Below, piece by piece: positions 46,919 through 57,254 of a stretch of 64,000 nt of DNA. The notes below the pieces were generated by a model. That model was not told the origin of the DNA and made no database searches. It saw only the letters and a program-made list of their open reading frames with translations. Positions within the stretch are counted from its first letter, which is position 1, and the number at the start of each line of letters is the position of its first letter. The position numbers and the translations under genes are program-made. The stretch spans positions 2,480,001-2,544,000 of the forward strand of contig JANTQA010000045.1 in the NCBI GenBank assembly GCA_027625915.1. The letters run 5' to 3'. This stretch comes from Anaeramoeba flamelloides (Eukaryota; Metamonada; Anaeramoebidae).

Positions 46919-47854
46919 CAAGAAGATTATTAGATTATAGCTTTTTGTTTTGAAAAACAGCTTATGGATTTTGGTGTGTTTTTTTTTTGTTTGATCACTG
47001 AACAATTAGAAAAAAAAAATAAAGAAGAGTTAATTATCTCTTTCAGAGAATTGAAAATACTGTTAATTACAATATAAATTCAAAAATATTTTCAAAAAGT
47101 AACCCAAATAAAATACAAACCAATGAATTCAAATAAATGACCAATTAACATAATTTTAAATTGAAATTAGTACAGCACTTTAAATCCATTTTATGAGTTT
47201 TAATTTTTAATTGTTCATTTCAACCTTATTTTGCTCACCAAAATAAAAATTTCTTTAAATTAATTTTTCAATAAACAGTAAGAACTTTAATAAAGATTCA
47301 ACAGTTTCTAAGACACTTTTAATAAGATTAAAAAATTGAATCCGAATTAAGGATTATCGAATTTTATGGTCAGTGAATACTATTTTTCCTGCCAGTAACA
47401 TATTTATAGACTTTTTTGAAACTTAATCTCAGGTATCTTGCTAATATCAAAAATTTAGGTTTTTTTTTGGAAAGGTTTGAGTTTGCCAAAGCCATTTTTA
47501 GGTTGAATTTAACATCTTTGTTATTTTCTCTTCATAAATCTTGATAGTATTCTTGAAAAAATAAAGAATTCTTTGCTTTCTTCTTTGGTGTATCTAAATT
47601 GACTTATTAGATGCTGACTTTTTTTTTTTGGGTTAATTAGGTTTGGTTAGGTATTGAAAAGCTTAGTGTATTGATTTAGTTAATGGGGTTGTTATTTATT
47701 CCCCAAAACTTTTCTTTTCCAATCACTTCTAAGAGGTGTTTGAATTAAAAAGTTTGTTGTTGACTTTTTTTTTTACTTATTTATTTTTTTGAAAGCTCAA
47801 ATCCAAATTATTCTCAACAAATTTTGAAGAAAAAAATTTCCTGAGGAAAATGTC

Positions 47855-47925
47855 ACTCCACTTTCTTTTCAAGTATGTTAGAGTGTAGCGAGAGAGTATA
47901 AATATACTTGAAAAGAAAGTGGAGT
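47855..47925. repeat. Perfect 22-bp inverted repeat (hairpin)
   Basis: The left arm begins ACTCCACTTTC at 47855 and the right arm ends GAAAGTGGAGT at 47925. The arms match without a mismatch over 22 bp around a 27-bp loop (47877-47903). It lies about 330 bp before the RFC3 start. It could be a small-RNA precursor, a transcription-termination or regulatory structure, or a very short foldback element. Confidence 0.8.
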
Positions 47926-48254
47926 AGCACATTCTTAATATCAAAAAAAATAACTTTTTAGTTTTGCCTTGTTATGTTAGGGAAATTCAAAAAGTTTTTG
48001 GATCAATAAATGATTTTCAATCAAAATCTCAAAAATCCAAAAAATACAATATTTTGACTTTTCCTCAATTCATTGTCTTTTTAGGGTTTTTTTCTGTTAA
48101 TAGGATTGTTTTTCCACCCTCACAGACCATAAAAATCGAATAGTCCTTCATTGAATCTGAACATGATTTCTTTTATGAAAACTCTTCATTCATCATTTTT
48201 TGTATTATAATTGTTCGAATAAAAAAACAAAATAAACCAAAAATACTTTCTAAA

Positions 48255-49597
48255 ATGTCATTATGGATCGACAAATACAGACCAAAGAATTTTGAAGATT
48301 TAACAATTCATCCAAAATTAACAAAAAGATTAAAGAAAATCGTAATGAAACTCCTCAAGCATTCTTTCTTTTGTTTCCACATTCTGTTTTTTTCTTTTTC
48401 TTCCAAAAAAATAATTTCAATAAAAAAAAAACAAAAAATATTTACGTTAAATTATTTTTGAAAAAAAAAAAACAAAAAAACATCTCCTATTCTATTTTTT
48501 CTTGCACCGTCTAGTCATCAACTAAAGATATTCCACATTTATTATTTTATGGTCCATCAGGTTCGGGTAAAAAAACAAGAATTTTGTGTTTATTACGAGA
48601 TCTTTATGGTCCTGATGTTGATCATGTTCATTCTTCAAGGAAAGACTACAAATTTAAATCTGGAGGCACAGCAGAACTATCAATTTTATCTTCATCGTAT
48701 CATATTGAACTCAACCCATCAGATGTTGGAGTTAAAGATCGAAAAGTAATTCAGGAAACTTTAAAGGAAATTGCACAGACGACTCCTATTTCTTCATATA
48801 CATCGTTAAAAGACATGATGAAAAAAGGAACAAAGAAAAATTTTTTCCAGAAACAAAATCAAAAAAAAAATGAAAAAGAAAAAGAAAACGAAAAAGAAAA
48901 AGAAAAAGAAAAAAAAATTGGCTATCGGGTTGTAATTCTAAATGAAGTTGATCTCTTAACCAGAGAAGCACAGCAGGCGCTTCGTAGAACGATGGAAAAA
49001 TATACCAAAACCTGCAGACTCATTCTGGTTTGTGTCAATGTTTCTGCAATTATTGAACCCTTGCGCTCAAGGTGTTTGTTAATACGTGTACCGGCGCCCA
49101 ATAAAAATGAAGTCCAGACACTTTTAGAAGGTGTTATTAAACGGCAAAAGCTAAACGCGCCCACGATGTTTCTCAAAAAAATTGTAAACAATTCAGACTT
49201 AAACATCAGAAGAGCAATTTTGATGCTCCAATCGGCAAAGATTGATCAGTACCCGTTTAAGGAACACCAATTTGTTCCCCTGCCGGACTGGCAGATCTAT
49301 ATAGCAGATCTCGCACGATCAATTGTCGAAGAGCCACAATCGCCAAAGCAATTGCTCGTCATCAGAAACAAGCTATACGAGCTGATCACGCACTGTATAC
49401 CAACGGATGTCATTTTCAGTGTCCTTTTACAAGAACTGTTATTAAAAGTCGACACAGGATTGCAAAAAGAAACAATTTCCTTGGCTGCTTATTATGAACA
49501 TAAATCTAAACTTGGTTCAAAGCCAATCATCCACTTGGAGGCTTTCATTTCTCATTTTATGGTTATTTTTAAAAAATTCTTAACGGATTTTTATTAA
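48255..49597 (+). CDS. RFC3: Replication factor C subunit 3 (clamp loader small subunit)
   Basis: Two exons, 48255-48341 (29 codons) and 48515-49597, with a 173-bp intron (ATC|GTAATG to GTCTAG|TCA). The product is 389 residues against about 356 in human. Subunit of the heteropentamer that loads the PCNA clamp onto primed DNA in the nucleus. Start MSLWIDKYRPKNFEDLTIHP is typical of this subunit. Walker A is GPSGSGKKT (42-50), followed by RILCLLRDLYG. Walker B region is VVILNEVDLLT; the RFC3 form keeps Glu-Val-Asp rather than DExD. Then AQQALRRTMEKYTKTCRLIL and SRC (sensor/arginine-finger box) at RSRCLLIRVPAP, and the C-terminal collar. The extra length is a Lys/Glu/Asn-rich insertion (about 48830-48915) just before Walker B, absent from most homologues. 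The stop is TAA. Confidence 0.96.
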
Positions 49598-49866
49598 TTA
49601 AAAGAAGTTTCCTTATTGGTTTTTTGTTTCAATTTAATTTTGGTTTTGGCTTCCACTTTAGGGATTTTCAGATATTTGTGAAAGGGGGTGTTACAGATCG
49701 AAAAATAAGAAATATTAGAAAAAAAGGCATTGTATCTATTGGCAATTTACTATTATATTCTCAAAGCCCCCCCCCACCCCTTTTTTTATGACTCTTGTTA
49801 ATACCTTTTTGGGGAAACTATTATTTTTTGAGAATATCCTTTCTTGTGAACGCCTTTCCATTAATT

Positions 49867-49903
<37 letters not shown>

Positions 49904-51899
49904 ATCTAAATAGATATTAAGAACTTCGTTTCGGACGTTTTGTAATTGTGTAATGGATGCAACCAGAAACCTTTCATTTTAAAGAACATTATTCTCTCAA
50001 AAATATTACAGACATGCCAAAATTTCTTTTGGCTTGGATAATAAGCAGAAAATGTATTTTCGTATACTTTGTTTTTTAAGAATAGACTTTTTATTATAAT
50101 GAAAATCTGGATTAAATTTAATAGTAAAATAAATATATTAACACACCAATAAATATTTAAATCTTTAATTTTAAACGTTATGGAATTTAGGTCAATTAGG
50201 AGTGCTAAGGGATATTGGTATAAGTAAATTTACACATTTTATTTTTTTAATTTATTCAAAAAAAATATCTTAATTTATTATTTTTATTGGCTCTAATAAT
50301 AAATATATGATTTATCAGAATGTTCATTTTACATACGTTGTTCATTAAAAAAAGAAAATTGTGTTGGGAGAAAAGTTGTAAATATATTCTGCAGATATAT
50401 TGTAAAAAAAAAAAAATTAATTTTATTTATGTAAATTAAGATGATTATGATCTTTTTTCAACTGGTTTTGATATGTTTTTTTTTTAAAAAAATACTATTT
50501 TTTGGGTTGTTTTTTTTTTTTTTTTTCATTGTAATGCCCACTTGCCACAATGTAGTCATGGGCATTACTATTAGCCAAAAAAATAATATGAAAAAAATTT
50601 TTTTTTAACTTTCAAAAAAAATTGTAAAAATAATCGAAAATTCCAACTCTTTCGAGATTTCAATATATATATATAGATATAAGTTTCCATTTTAAAGTTG
50701 GAACTTGGTTAATTTTTCTAAAACTTCTTTTTTTGGAAAAATAAAGGAAATTTTTTTATAATTTTCATCTCATTTAACTTGGAATTGATTTATGGTAAAA
50801 TTCAAGAATTTTACCAAGTTATTAGTGTAAAAGTACAAATCCCAGATCTTATAGAAACACTAAATTGAATGAATATCTTTTTAGATCATTACTCTCTATT
50901 ATCCGCAATCTAAAATAAATTATTATTTCAAAGAAAAACTTTTTTTTTTAAAACATACACTTTTTCTTTGTGAAATTTTAAGTAAATTATTTAGGATAAC
51001 TACTTTAAGAAAGTGATTATCTCTCTAAAAATTATATCATTGTATTGTAGTTGCTGTGAGTATATTTTGGGTATACCTTCTATTATTCGGCAAAGTTTGG
51101 AAATTTTCTGATCTTCTTATTTCCAATTCTATTTGGTTACAATAAGAAGGATTTCACTTTGAAAAAATGTCTTTAAATATGACATTCCAAGTTATTTGAC
51201 AATACTTTTATATTTTTATTTGTGACGTTGTTTAATTGATAACAGTGAGATTAGTAAATGTCTCAATTTCAAACCTATTGAACACATATTTTGTTCCAGG
51301 AACTAAAATACGTAGTCAATACAAACTAAAAAAGGTGTTTGATGATTTATGGAATGTTTGATAATGGAATAAATTACATTTCTTTGATTAAAAAGAATTT
51401 CTGAAATACAAACATTGTTTTTTTCTCATTTTGAATTAAAAAAAAATATATTTGTTTTTACTTATTTTTTTTGTATTAAAGAGAAAGTAAAAATTCCTTT
51501 ATATAACCCTTTTATTTAAATTATCTTTCAGTAATTATAGCGTAAAATCATAGATTCCATGATTACTAATTAATGGAAATAATTATAAGCTATCTTACCT
51601 TAAAATTTAACCCGATTAAAATTTAATTCTTTAAATTTATTTAACAATATCAATCTATCTTTTTTATCAGGAAGAAACACCAATAAAAATTGATTAAGTT
51701 CACTATTATCTCTTTATGTTCATATTTTAAACTTAAAGTACAACATTTATTTGATTTTTTATTGATTACATAATAATATTTATTTAATTAGTTACTAAGT
51801 TTATAGATTTTGGAATTGTTGAGCTCGATGAATACTTTTATATTTTTGATTAATAAATATTTTTTTGGTTTTTAATTATTTTAAAATATTCTTGTGGAT

Positions 51900-52410
51900 T
51901 TTTCCAAAGTGCCGTAAAGTGCCTATCTTTTTTTTAATTTGAGAAATTAAAAGTAAAATTTTTGAAATTTTCTTTTTATTTCTCAAATTAAAAAAAAGCT
52001 AACCGGGTTTTCCAAAATTCAAAAGAATAGATTAAAACCATAGATTTTGCTAGATTTGTTTGAATTATGAAAAAGTACCTTATTTTTTTCAATATTTAAT
52101 TTAAGTAATACACTGAAAATTTATTAAATTTTCATTTCATTTCAAAAAGCAAAAAAATACAAAAAAACATTGACACTCTACAGCACACCCCTAATTTCGA
52201 AATTTTTATTTTGAAAAATTAATAAAGAATCATATTTTTCTTTATCATTGTTCAATGACAAAATAAATGATGAGTTTTATTACGAATAATATCAAAGATA
52301 TTATTCTTTTTTTTTTTATTTTTTTTTTTTATTTATTTTTTTTTAATTATGTTGATTAAATTCATTGATCCAAATTGTTCGATTTTTTTCATTGAATGGA
52401 CAGTTCCATA
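51900..52410 (-). repeat. Dispersed repeat (GGTTTTCCAGAATTC family), copy 3
   Basis: Reads as the reverse complement of 39715-40020 on its right side (GAATAATATCAAAGATATTA, then TTGTTCGATTTTTTTCATTG) and contains GGGTTTTCCAAAATTCAAAA and TTGACACTCTACAGCAC, shared with 21075-21345. Several internal palindromes such as AATTTGAGAAATTAAAAG with its later complement are visible. Confidence 0.6.
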
Positions 52411-52524
52411 AAAAAACTCTATTTTTTACAACTTTCATATTTTCTCTTATGAATTGCCTTAAAAAACAACACTTGATTGTTTTGTTTAAATTTGTTTGTT
52501 TTGTTTTTTTTTTTTTTTTTTAGC

Positions 52525-52795
52525 TAATTAGATACTGAGTCTCAAATATAAAGAACATCTCATATTGTTTTATTTGTCAAAAAATCACCCAATTATAATT
52601 TTTCGTTTTGGATCTCCTATCAGACTGAAAATTATGAGATTCTTCTTGTGTTAAGATTATATTCATCATTGTTCTTCGAACTCCCCTATATCATCTTATA
52701 TCACTCCAAACAATATCATTTTTTTTTTCATTCTTACAGGCCAAATCTAGATTATAAAAAGAAGATTGTTTCCAAATCAAAATAATAAACACATT
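52525..52795 (-). repeat. Dispersed repeat with internal hairpin, copy 2
   Basis: Inverted relative of 19705-19980. Matching phrases read here as CATCTCATATTGTTT, AAATCACCCAATTATAATTT, CGTTTTGGATCTCCT and TATATCATCTTATATCACT. The internal hairpin is less complete than in copy 1. Confidence 0.7.
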
Positions 52796-53207
52796 TATTT
52801 TTTACCCTTTTTTTCATTTTAGTTTTTTGAACTCCTTTTCAATACCCGATTAACCATATCCATAAAAATAGACTTGAGAAATCAAAAAGAAAGAAAATAG
52901 TTATGTATCTCATATTATATTAAGGATCATATTTTTAACATTAGGAAATAATTTCCCAATGGGTCTTTTTGGTTGTTCTGACATTTATGAAAAAAAAATT
53001 GTATTTCAAAAACAAACTTTTGGAAAATGAAGCAACTTTTGATCTGGCTTTGTTTTTCCTCAAAATCCAATAATCATTAAATTTATTTTTTTTCTCTGAT
53101 CAGATTTAAAAAATCACTCAATCCCTCTCCAAAAAGTTTCGAGCAAACCAACTATTAGATAAAAAAGCAAACGAACAAAATTTTCAGTTGTCTTTTCAAA
53201 TAAAATT

Positions 53208-53409
53208 ACAGTCAGTCCCACTTTTATAGCACAAACATCAACGAAATTCAAGGCACAATAAAAATCTCAAAGTAAGGCACAAAATTCAGATTCTAATAAC
53301 ATAAATTGTAAAAAAAAAACTTACAAAATTTGGTACCTTAATTTGAGATTTTAATTGTGCCTTAAATTTTGTTAAAAGTTTGTACCTTAAAAGTTAAAAC
53401 TGATTGTCT
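53208..53409. mobile_element. MITE-like palindrome, family CAGTCAGTTCCAC, copy C
   Basis: About 200 bp. The left end CAGTCAGTCCCACTTTTATA follows a TA. The right end ACCTTAAAAGTTAAAACTGA is decayed. Inner phrases AAGGCACAATAAAAATCTCA and TTGAGATTTTAATTGTGCCT are complementary. Confidence 0.75.
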
Positions 53410-55052
53410 TCAAAATCAATTAAAAGTTAAATTAGTTAATTTGTTTAAGAAGATTATTTTGATCCAACTCCCCCTTTTAGAATACCATTTGATGCAAAAT
53501 AAATGGAAAAAAATCTTTATTCAGCTTTCAAAACCTATGGTAAAAACCTGTAAAATTTGAATTTTTTAATTCTTCAAAGAAACTTAAATGAATAAATTCT
53601 CTTTTTAGAATTGGGAACCTTTGATGATTAGTTTTAATTCTAAAGAGGGTGATTATCTTGGAAAGATGAATGAAAATTTTGATCTTTTTATTATACATTA
53701 ACAGTATAAAGACTTTGTGTTTTATGAAACTCTATGTAATTATTGGAATTTTTTTGGGCTAGTTCACGACAAGAATAATACAATCCATAATAAATACTTT
53801 GAAGACTTTTTCGTACTTTAAGTCTATTCGTTTGCGAATTCAATTTCTGAGATTCTATCATATTTTTTCAAATTTCAAATACTTAACAAAACCTTTGCTA
53901 ACTCAAAAAAGGGATAAAAATAATAAGTAACAAAAGATAGCATTTTGAATTTAATTGAAATTTTTGAAAGGTATCTAAAAGAAAAATATTCGTTGGCTTT
54001 CAAGAATCTGAAAGTCTTTTTATGCATACCAAAAAAATCAGAAATTAGTTCCAATTACAAGTTTTTCAAAGATTGAATAGTAAAAATACCTAAATAGAAA
54101 ATTATTTGAATTTTGATCGAGTTATTGCCTTACAGAATTTGGAAAAACTTGAAAAAAAAACAAAAGTGTTGTCAATTTAATAAGTGACTACAATTATTGT
54201 TCGATTTTTTTTCGTGTGAAATAAAAATTTTATTCTAGATTTTACAATTCTCATAAATACCAAATTTTAACAAATGTCTTTTGATTTTTAATTTCGGTTT
54301 CTTTCTTGTACCTTTTTTTACTCAGTTTCAAAGAAAGAATGGGAACCCTTTTATTGGTTAATTGTGAAAAATATACCAAACCAGTTGATTGTGGAAATAT
54401 TCTATGAAAGGATATTTTTTGCAAATTAAGTTTTGAACGAAAAAAAAAAAAAGGAAAAAAAATATTTTACCATTTTATAATTGTAAATGTAACAGATCAA
54501 AGACTGAAATTCACAAACTCTCTTGATCGTTCCATTTGATCAAAAGAAATATGTTATTAATTTTTTTAATTCGTAAATACTGGTGAAAAAAAATATTCTA
54601 AAAATAAAAAAAATAGACTTTTGTAATTTGAATTCTTTGGGTTTTTCACCCTTATTCATGTCTTATAAACCCCAATTGTTTTGAAAAAAAAAAACACAAT
54701 AATTCATTCACACTTACTTTTGAATGTTGATCTAATGCATTTTATTTGTCTCTCAGGTTTTATAGTAAAAGTGGCTTCTTGTGAAAAAAAACATAAGAAA
54801 AAGAAAAAAAGAAAAAAAGGTTATTGCTTTATTTTCAATTGAAATTAAAGACTAAAACGAGAAAAGAATCTTAGGAAAAAATTGCTTTTCATATTTTTGA
54901 AAAGAGTGGCTTTAAAAACCAAAAAGTATTTTAAAACTTTTTTTTGTTTTTTCCAAAATAAAAAAAAAATTCAAAAAACGAATTCAAGTCGAAATTAGTT
55001 TACATACAAATTTGAAAAAGGACAAATTTCCTTCAAAACAAAAACCTTTGTA

Positions 55053-55702
55053 TCATTTTTTGACACTAAAGGTCATTAATTTGTGGTTGTGGTTGGTGTC
55101 GTTATGGTACCCAAATTTGCTTAAATAGGCATGTATACCTCGTTGTAAATTTTTAATTGATACCTTATCAGTTATTAAAACATATATTTGAAACAATTCT
55201 TTGTTCAAAATAATCGGCTCTTTTGTTTCTAAATTTTCTGGAAACCTTGTTTGATGAGTAAGAAAGTTATTTATAAAAAAAAAAAAAAAATTAAATTTGA
55301 GGATAAAAAAAAAAAAAGCTAAAAAAAATATTGTTTCAATAAGACTTACCCTTTCACAAGGTTTTCATCGTATAATTTAAATGCCCATATTCTTGCTCTC
55401 CAGCCTGGGGCAGGATCCTGAGTCAAAAAGCTTTTTAAATTCTCAAAAGATAAGACACCTCCTTCTTTTTTTGTAAGCAAGGAGTTTTTTGAGATCATTT
55501 GGAAATTTTTATTTTGTGAGTCTGCATCTTTGTTTTTGTTTGCATTGAATTTTGGTTTGTTGTTTGATTTCTTGGGAACCCTTTTTTTGATTACATATCT
55601 TTTGTTTTTAATTGTTTTTCGTTTTTTAGAACAGGCAATTTTCTCTTCAATTTCGAAATTATTAAGTGCATTTAAAGATCTTTTCCTTTGGAGTGTCTCC
55701 AT
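55053..55702 (-). CDS. Unrecognised small basic protein, two exons
   Basis: Exon 1 is 55702-55350 and exon 2 is 55245-55053, with a 104-bp intron (AAAGG|GTAAGT to CAAACAAG|G). A Gly codon is split and the frame stays open to a TGA at 55055-55053, giving 181 residues. I do not recognise the family. The N-terminal half is Lys/Arg-rich (KKRKTIKNKRYVIKKR near 26-41), compatible with a nuclear localisation signal or nucleic-acid binding. The C-terminal half, from about residue 84, looks folded: GVLSFENLKSFLTQDPAPGW, then RARIWAFKLYDENLVKGFPE, ELFQIYVLITDKVSIKNL and GIHAYLSKFGYHND. The consensus donor, the in-phase acceptor and the open second exon support a real gene. It is transcribed in the same direction as the small gene at 57027-57254. 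Confidence 0.65.
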
Positions 55703-57026
55703 TGTGGTCAGTGTGTAAACTCCTATTGACTCCTATTTTATTTGAGTATTTTTAATAAGAAAGGTTATAATTAGTTTTTGAAAAGGTTTTTTTTTTATTT
55801 GTTTTTTCCTTCTTTATCTTTTTGTGAATTTTGAAAGATAAAATTGCAAAAAAACTTGATAAAACTGCTGTGTTGTATCAAAATCGATTCTCAATGAAAA
55901 TTGTGTTGTAAAGGATTCAAAGTGTTCCCACCAAATCCAATTTAGTCAGTTTTTGGGAGATTGAGAAGAAATTGGTACATATTTTGCAAAATAGACAATT
56001 CATTAAAGTGTTTTTTGTTTTGCAAATAGTTTTCTTTTGGATGTGACGGGATTCTATGTTTTTGGAATTTGATTCTTAAATCCAAAATACAGTTATGTTC
56101 TTTTAGAGTACGCTAGATCGAATTAGTGTGCCAGGTTTTTGTGCTTAGAAGTGTATTAAATACTAATTTTTAAAAACAATTTAAATTTGACCCCAAAATC
56201 TTTGAAAGGAAGCGATAAGAATCCTATTTTGATTTGAAATGATTTTTCAAGCTTTTTATTTTCTTCTGTGTCCTTCTCAATTGAGATAAGGCACCACAGA
56301 TGAAATTAAAAGATATTTTTTTTGTTTATGGAATTGGGTTTCTTGGAGGAATATCACACAAAGGGAAGAGTCTGTTAAACGAGAGTGAAAAAATCTATTT
56401 CCAAATTGGGTTGGTGGTCTTATGATCCAAATCACGAGAGTTACCTCTTCTATAAGGATCGTCAATCTTACCCATCAAAAGAATTCCAAACTTCCTATCG
56501 TGCTATTTTTTGTTGATGTATGGGAAAAGGAAAGTCAAAATAATGGCGATCTTCTGGAAGATTTGTGGTGAGTAGGGAATACTCCACCCTGGTTTTTGAG
56601 TTTGCGAGAAAAGAAACTTTGTGACACAGATCATCAGGTAGAGTTACTTTGAGATTTCTTTTTTTTTTGTTCAGACTTTGTAAGAGTTGAAAAATCAGAA
56701 TCAATCCCAAGACCAAATCAACTTTTGGTGGCCGTCTATTAAGAGTAAACTTTTGAAAAAACCAATTACAAAACACAACATTCTATAAATCTAAAACCCA
56801 CCACACAAAAAAAAAAATTTTTTGACCATACAATCGTTTTGATTTTTTTTTTAAGAGGGTAATTCGAAAAAATTTTAATTGGTTTAACGTGGCAACAACA
56901 CCTGAATCTTGTGTTTTTTTTGTATGGTTTTTGTCATATAGAAAGGAGTGAATTATTTTCTTTTCTTCTCAATTTTCCTTTATTGATTTGTTTTGCAAAA
57001 ACGAAAAATAATTTTTTCATTTGTTT
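55703..57026. other. Interval with probable but unresolved coding sequence
   Basis: Between 56280 and 56770 the sequence is clearly less AT-rich than intergenic DNA and several frames on both strands are open for 35-90 codons, but none can be followed to a recognisable domain. Candidate splice signals exist on the plus strand (TTGTG|GTGAGTAG near 56567 and a T-rich stretch ending TTCAG near 56673). I leave it unassigned rather than force a model. Confidence 0.35.
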
Positions 57027-57254
57027 TTATTTTGATTGAAAAAATTCAAACGAGATCTTCTAAAATTCTTCAACAAAAAAAAGATAGTTTAACAAAAAAA
57101 AAAAAGTTAAAATTACTTCATAATTCCAATTAGAAAGTGAAAGAATAAACAGGGCATCACCTAATTCACAATTTGTTTCGGATTGGAAAGAGGTCACGAG
57201 TTGTAAGTGTTGCTCTTCTATTCCACTTTTTTCAGTCAATATGGTATTTGACAT
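57027..57254 (-). CDS. Possible very small UBA-like domain protein
   Basis: Exon 1 57254-57117 (46 codons) and exon 2 57059-57027, with a 57-bp intron (TATGAA|GTAATT to TTTTAG|AAG), giving 56 residues. The whole protein would be one three-helix UBA-like unit: EEQHLQLVTSFQSETNCELG, DALFILSLSNWNYE, then KISFEFFQSK from exon 2. The Asn-Trp-Asn and the closing Phe-Phe are where UBA-like domains of DCUN1, UBX and TDP2 proteins have their conserved Trp and Phe-Phe. That the splice rebuilds this ending is the main support. UBA-like domains bind ubiquitin or related partners (known of the family); a free-standing one of this size is unusual, so it may instead be the first exons of a longer gene I cannot follow. 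Confidence 0.45.

Larger units (their letters stand above)
42617..48254. other. Gene-free stretch of 5.6 kb
   Basis: Very AT-rich and without a supportable gene. Holds a decayed MITE copy (about 42659-42810), a dispersed-repeat fragment (46183-46275), a copy of the TGTTTCAAAATAAAA repeat (46495-46815), TA and GA microsatellites (46869-46918), an 11-C run near 46078, and a perfect hairpin at 47855-47925 upstream of the RFC3 gene. Confidence 0.5.
49598..55052. other. Gene-free stretch of 5.5 kb
   Basis: No gene was seen. Contents: a C-run near 49766, a TA microsatellite at 49870-49901, a small hairpin at 50531-50568 with arms GTAATGCCCA and TGGGCATTAC, the long dispersed repeats at 51900-52410 and 52525-52795, and a MITE at 53208-53409. 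The plus-strand frame at 53369-53560 overlaps the MITE and is not a gene. Confidence 0.5.
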
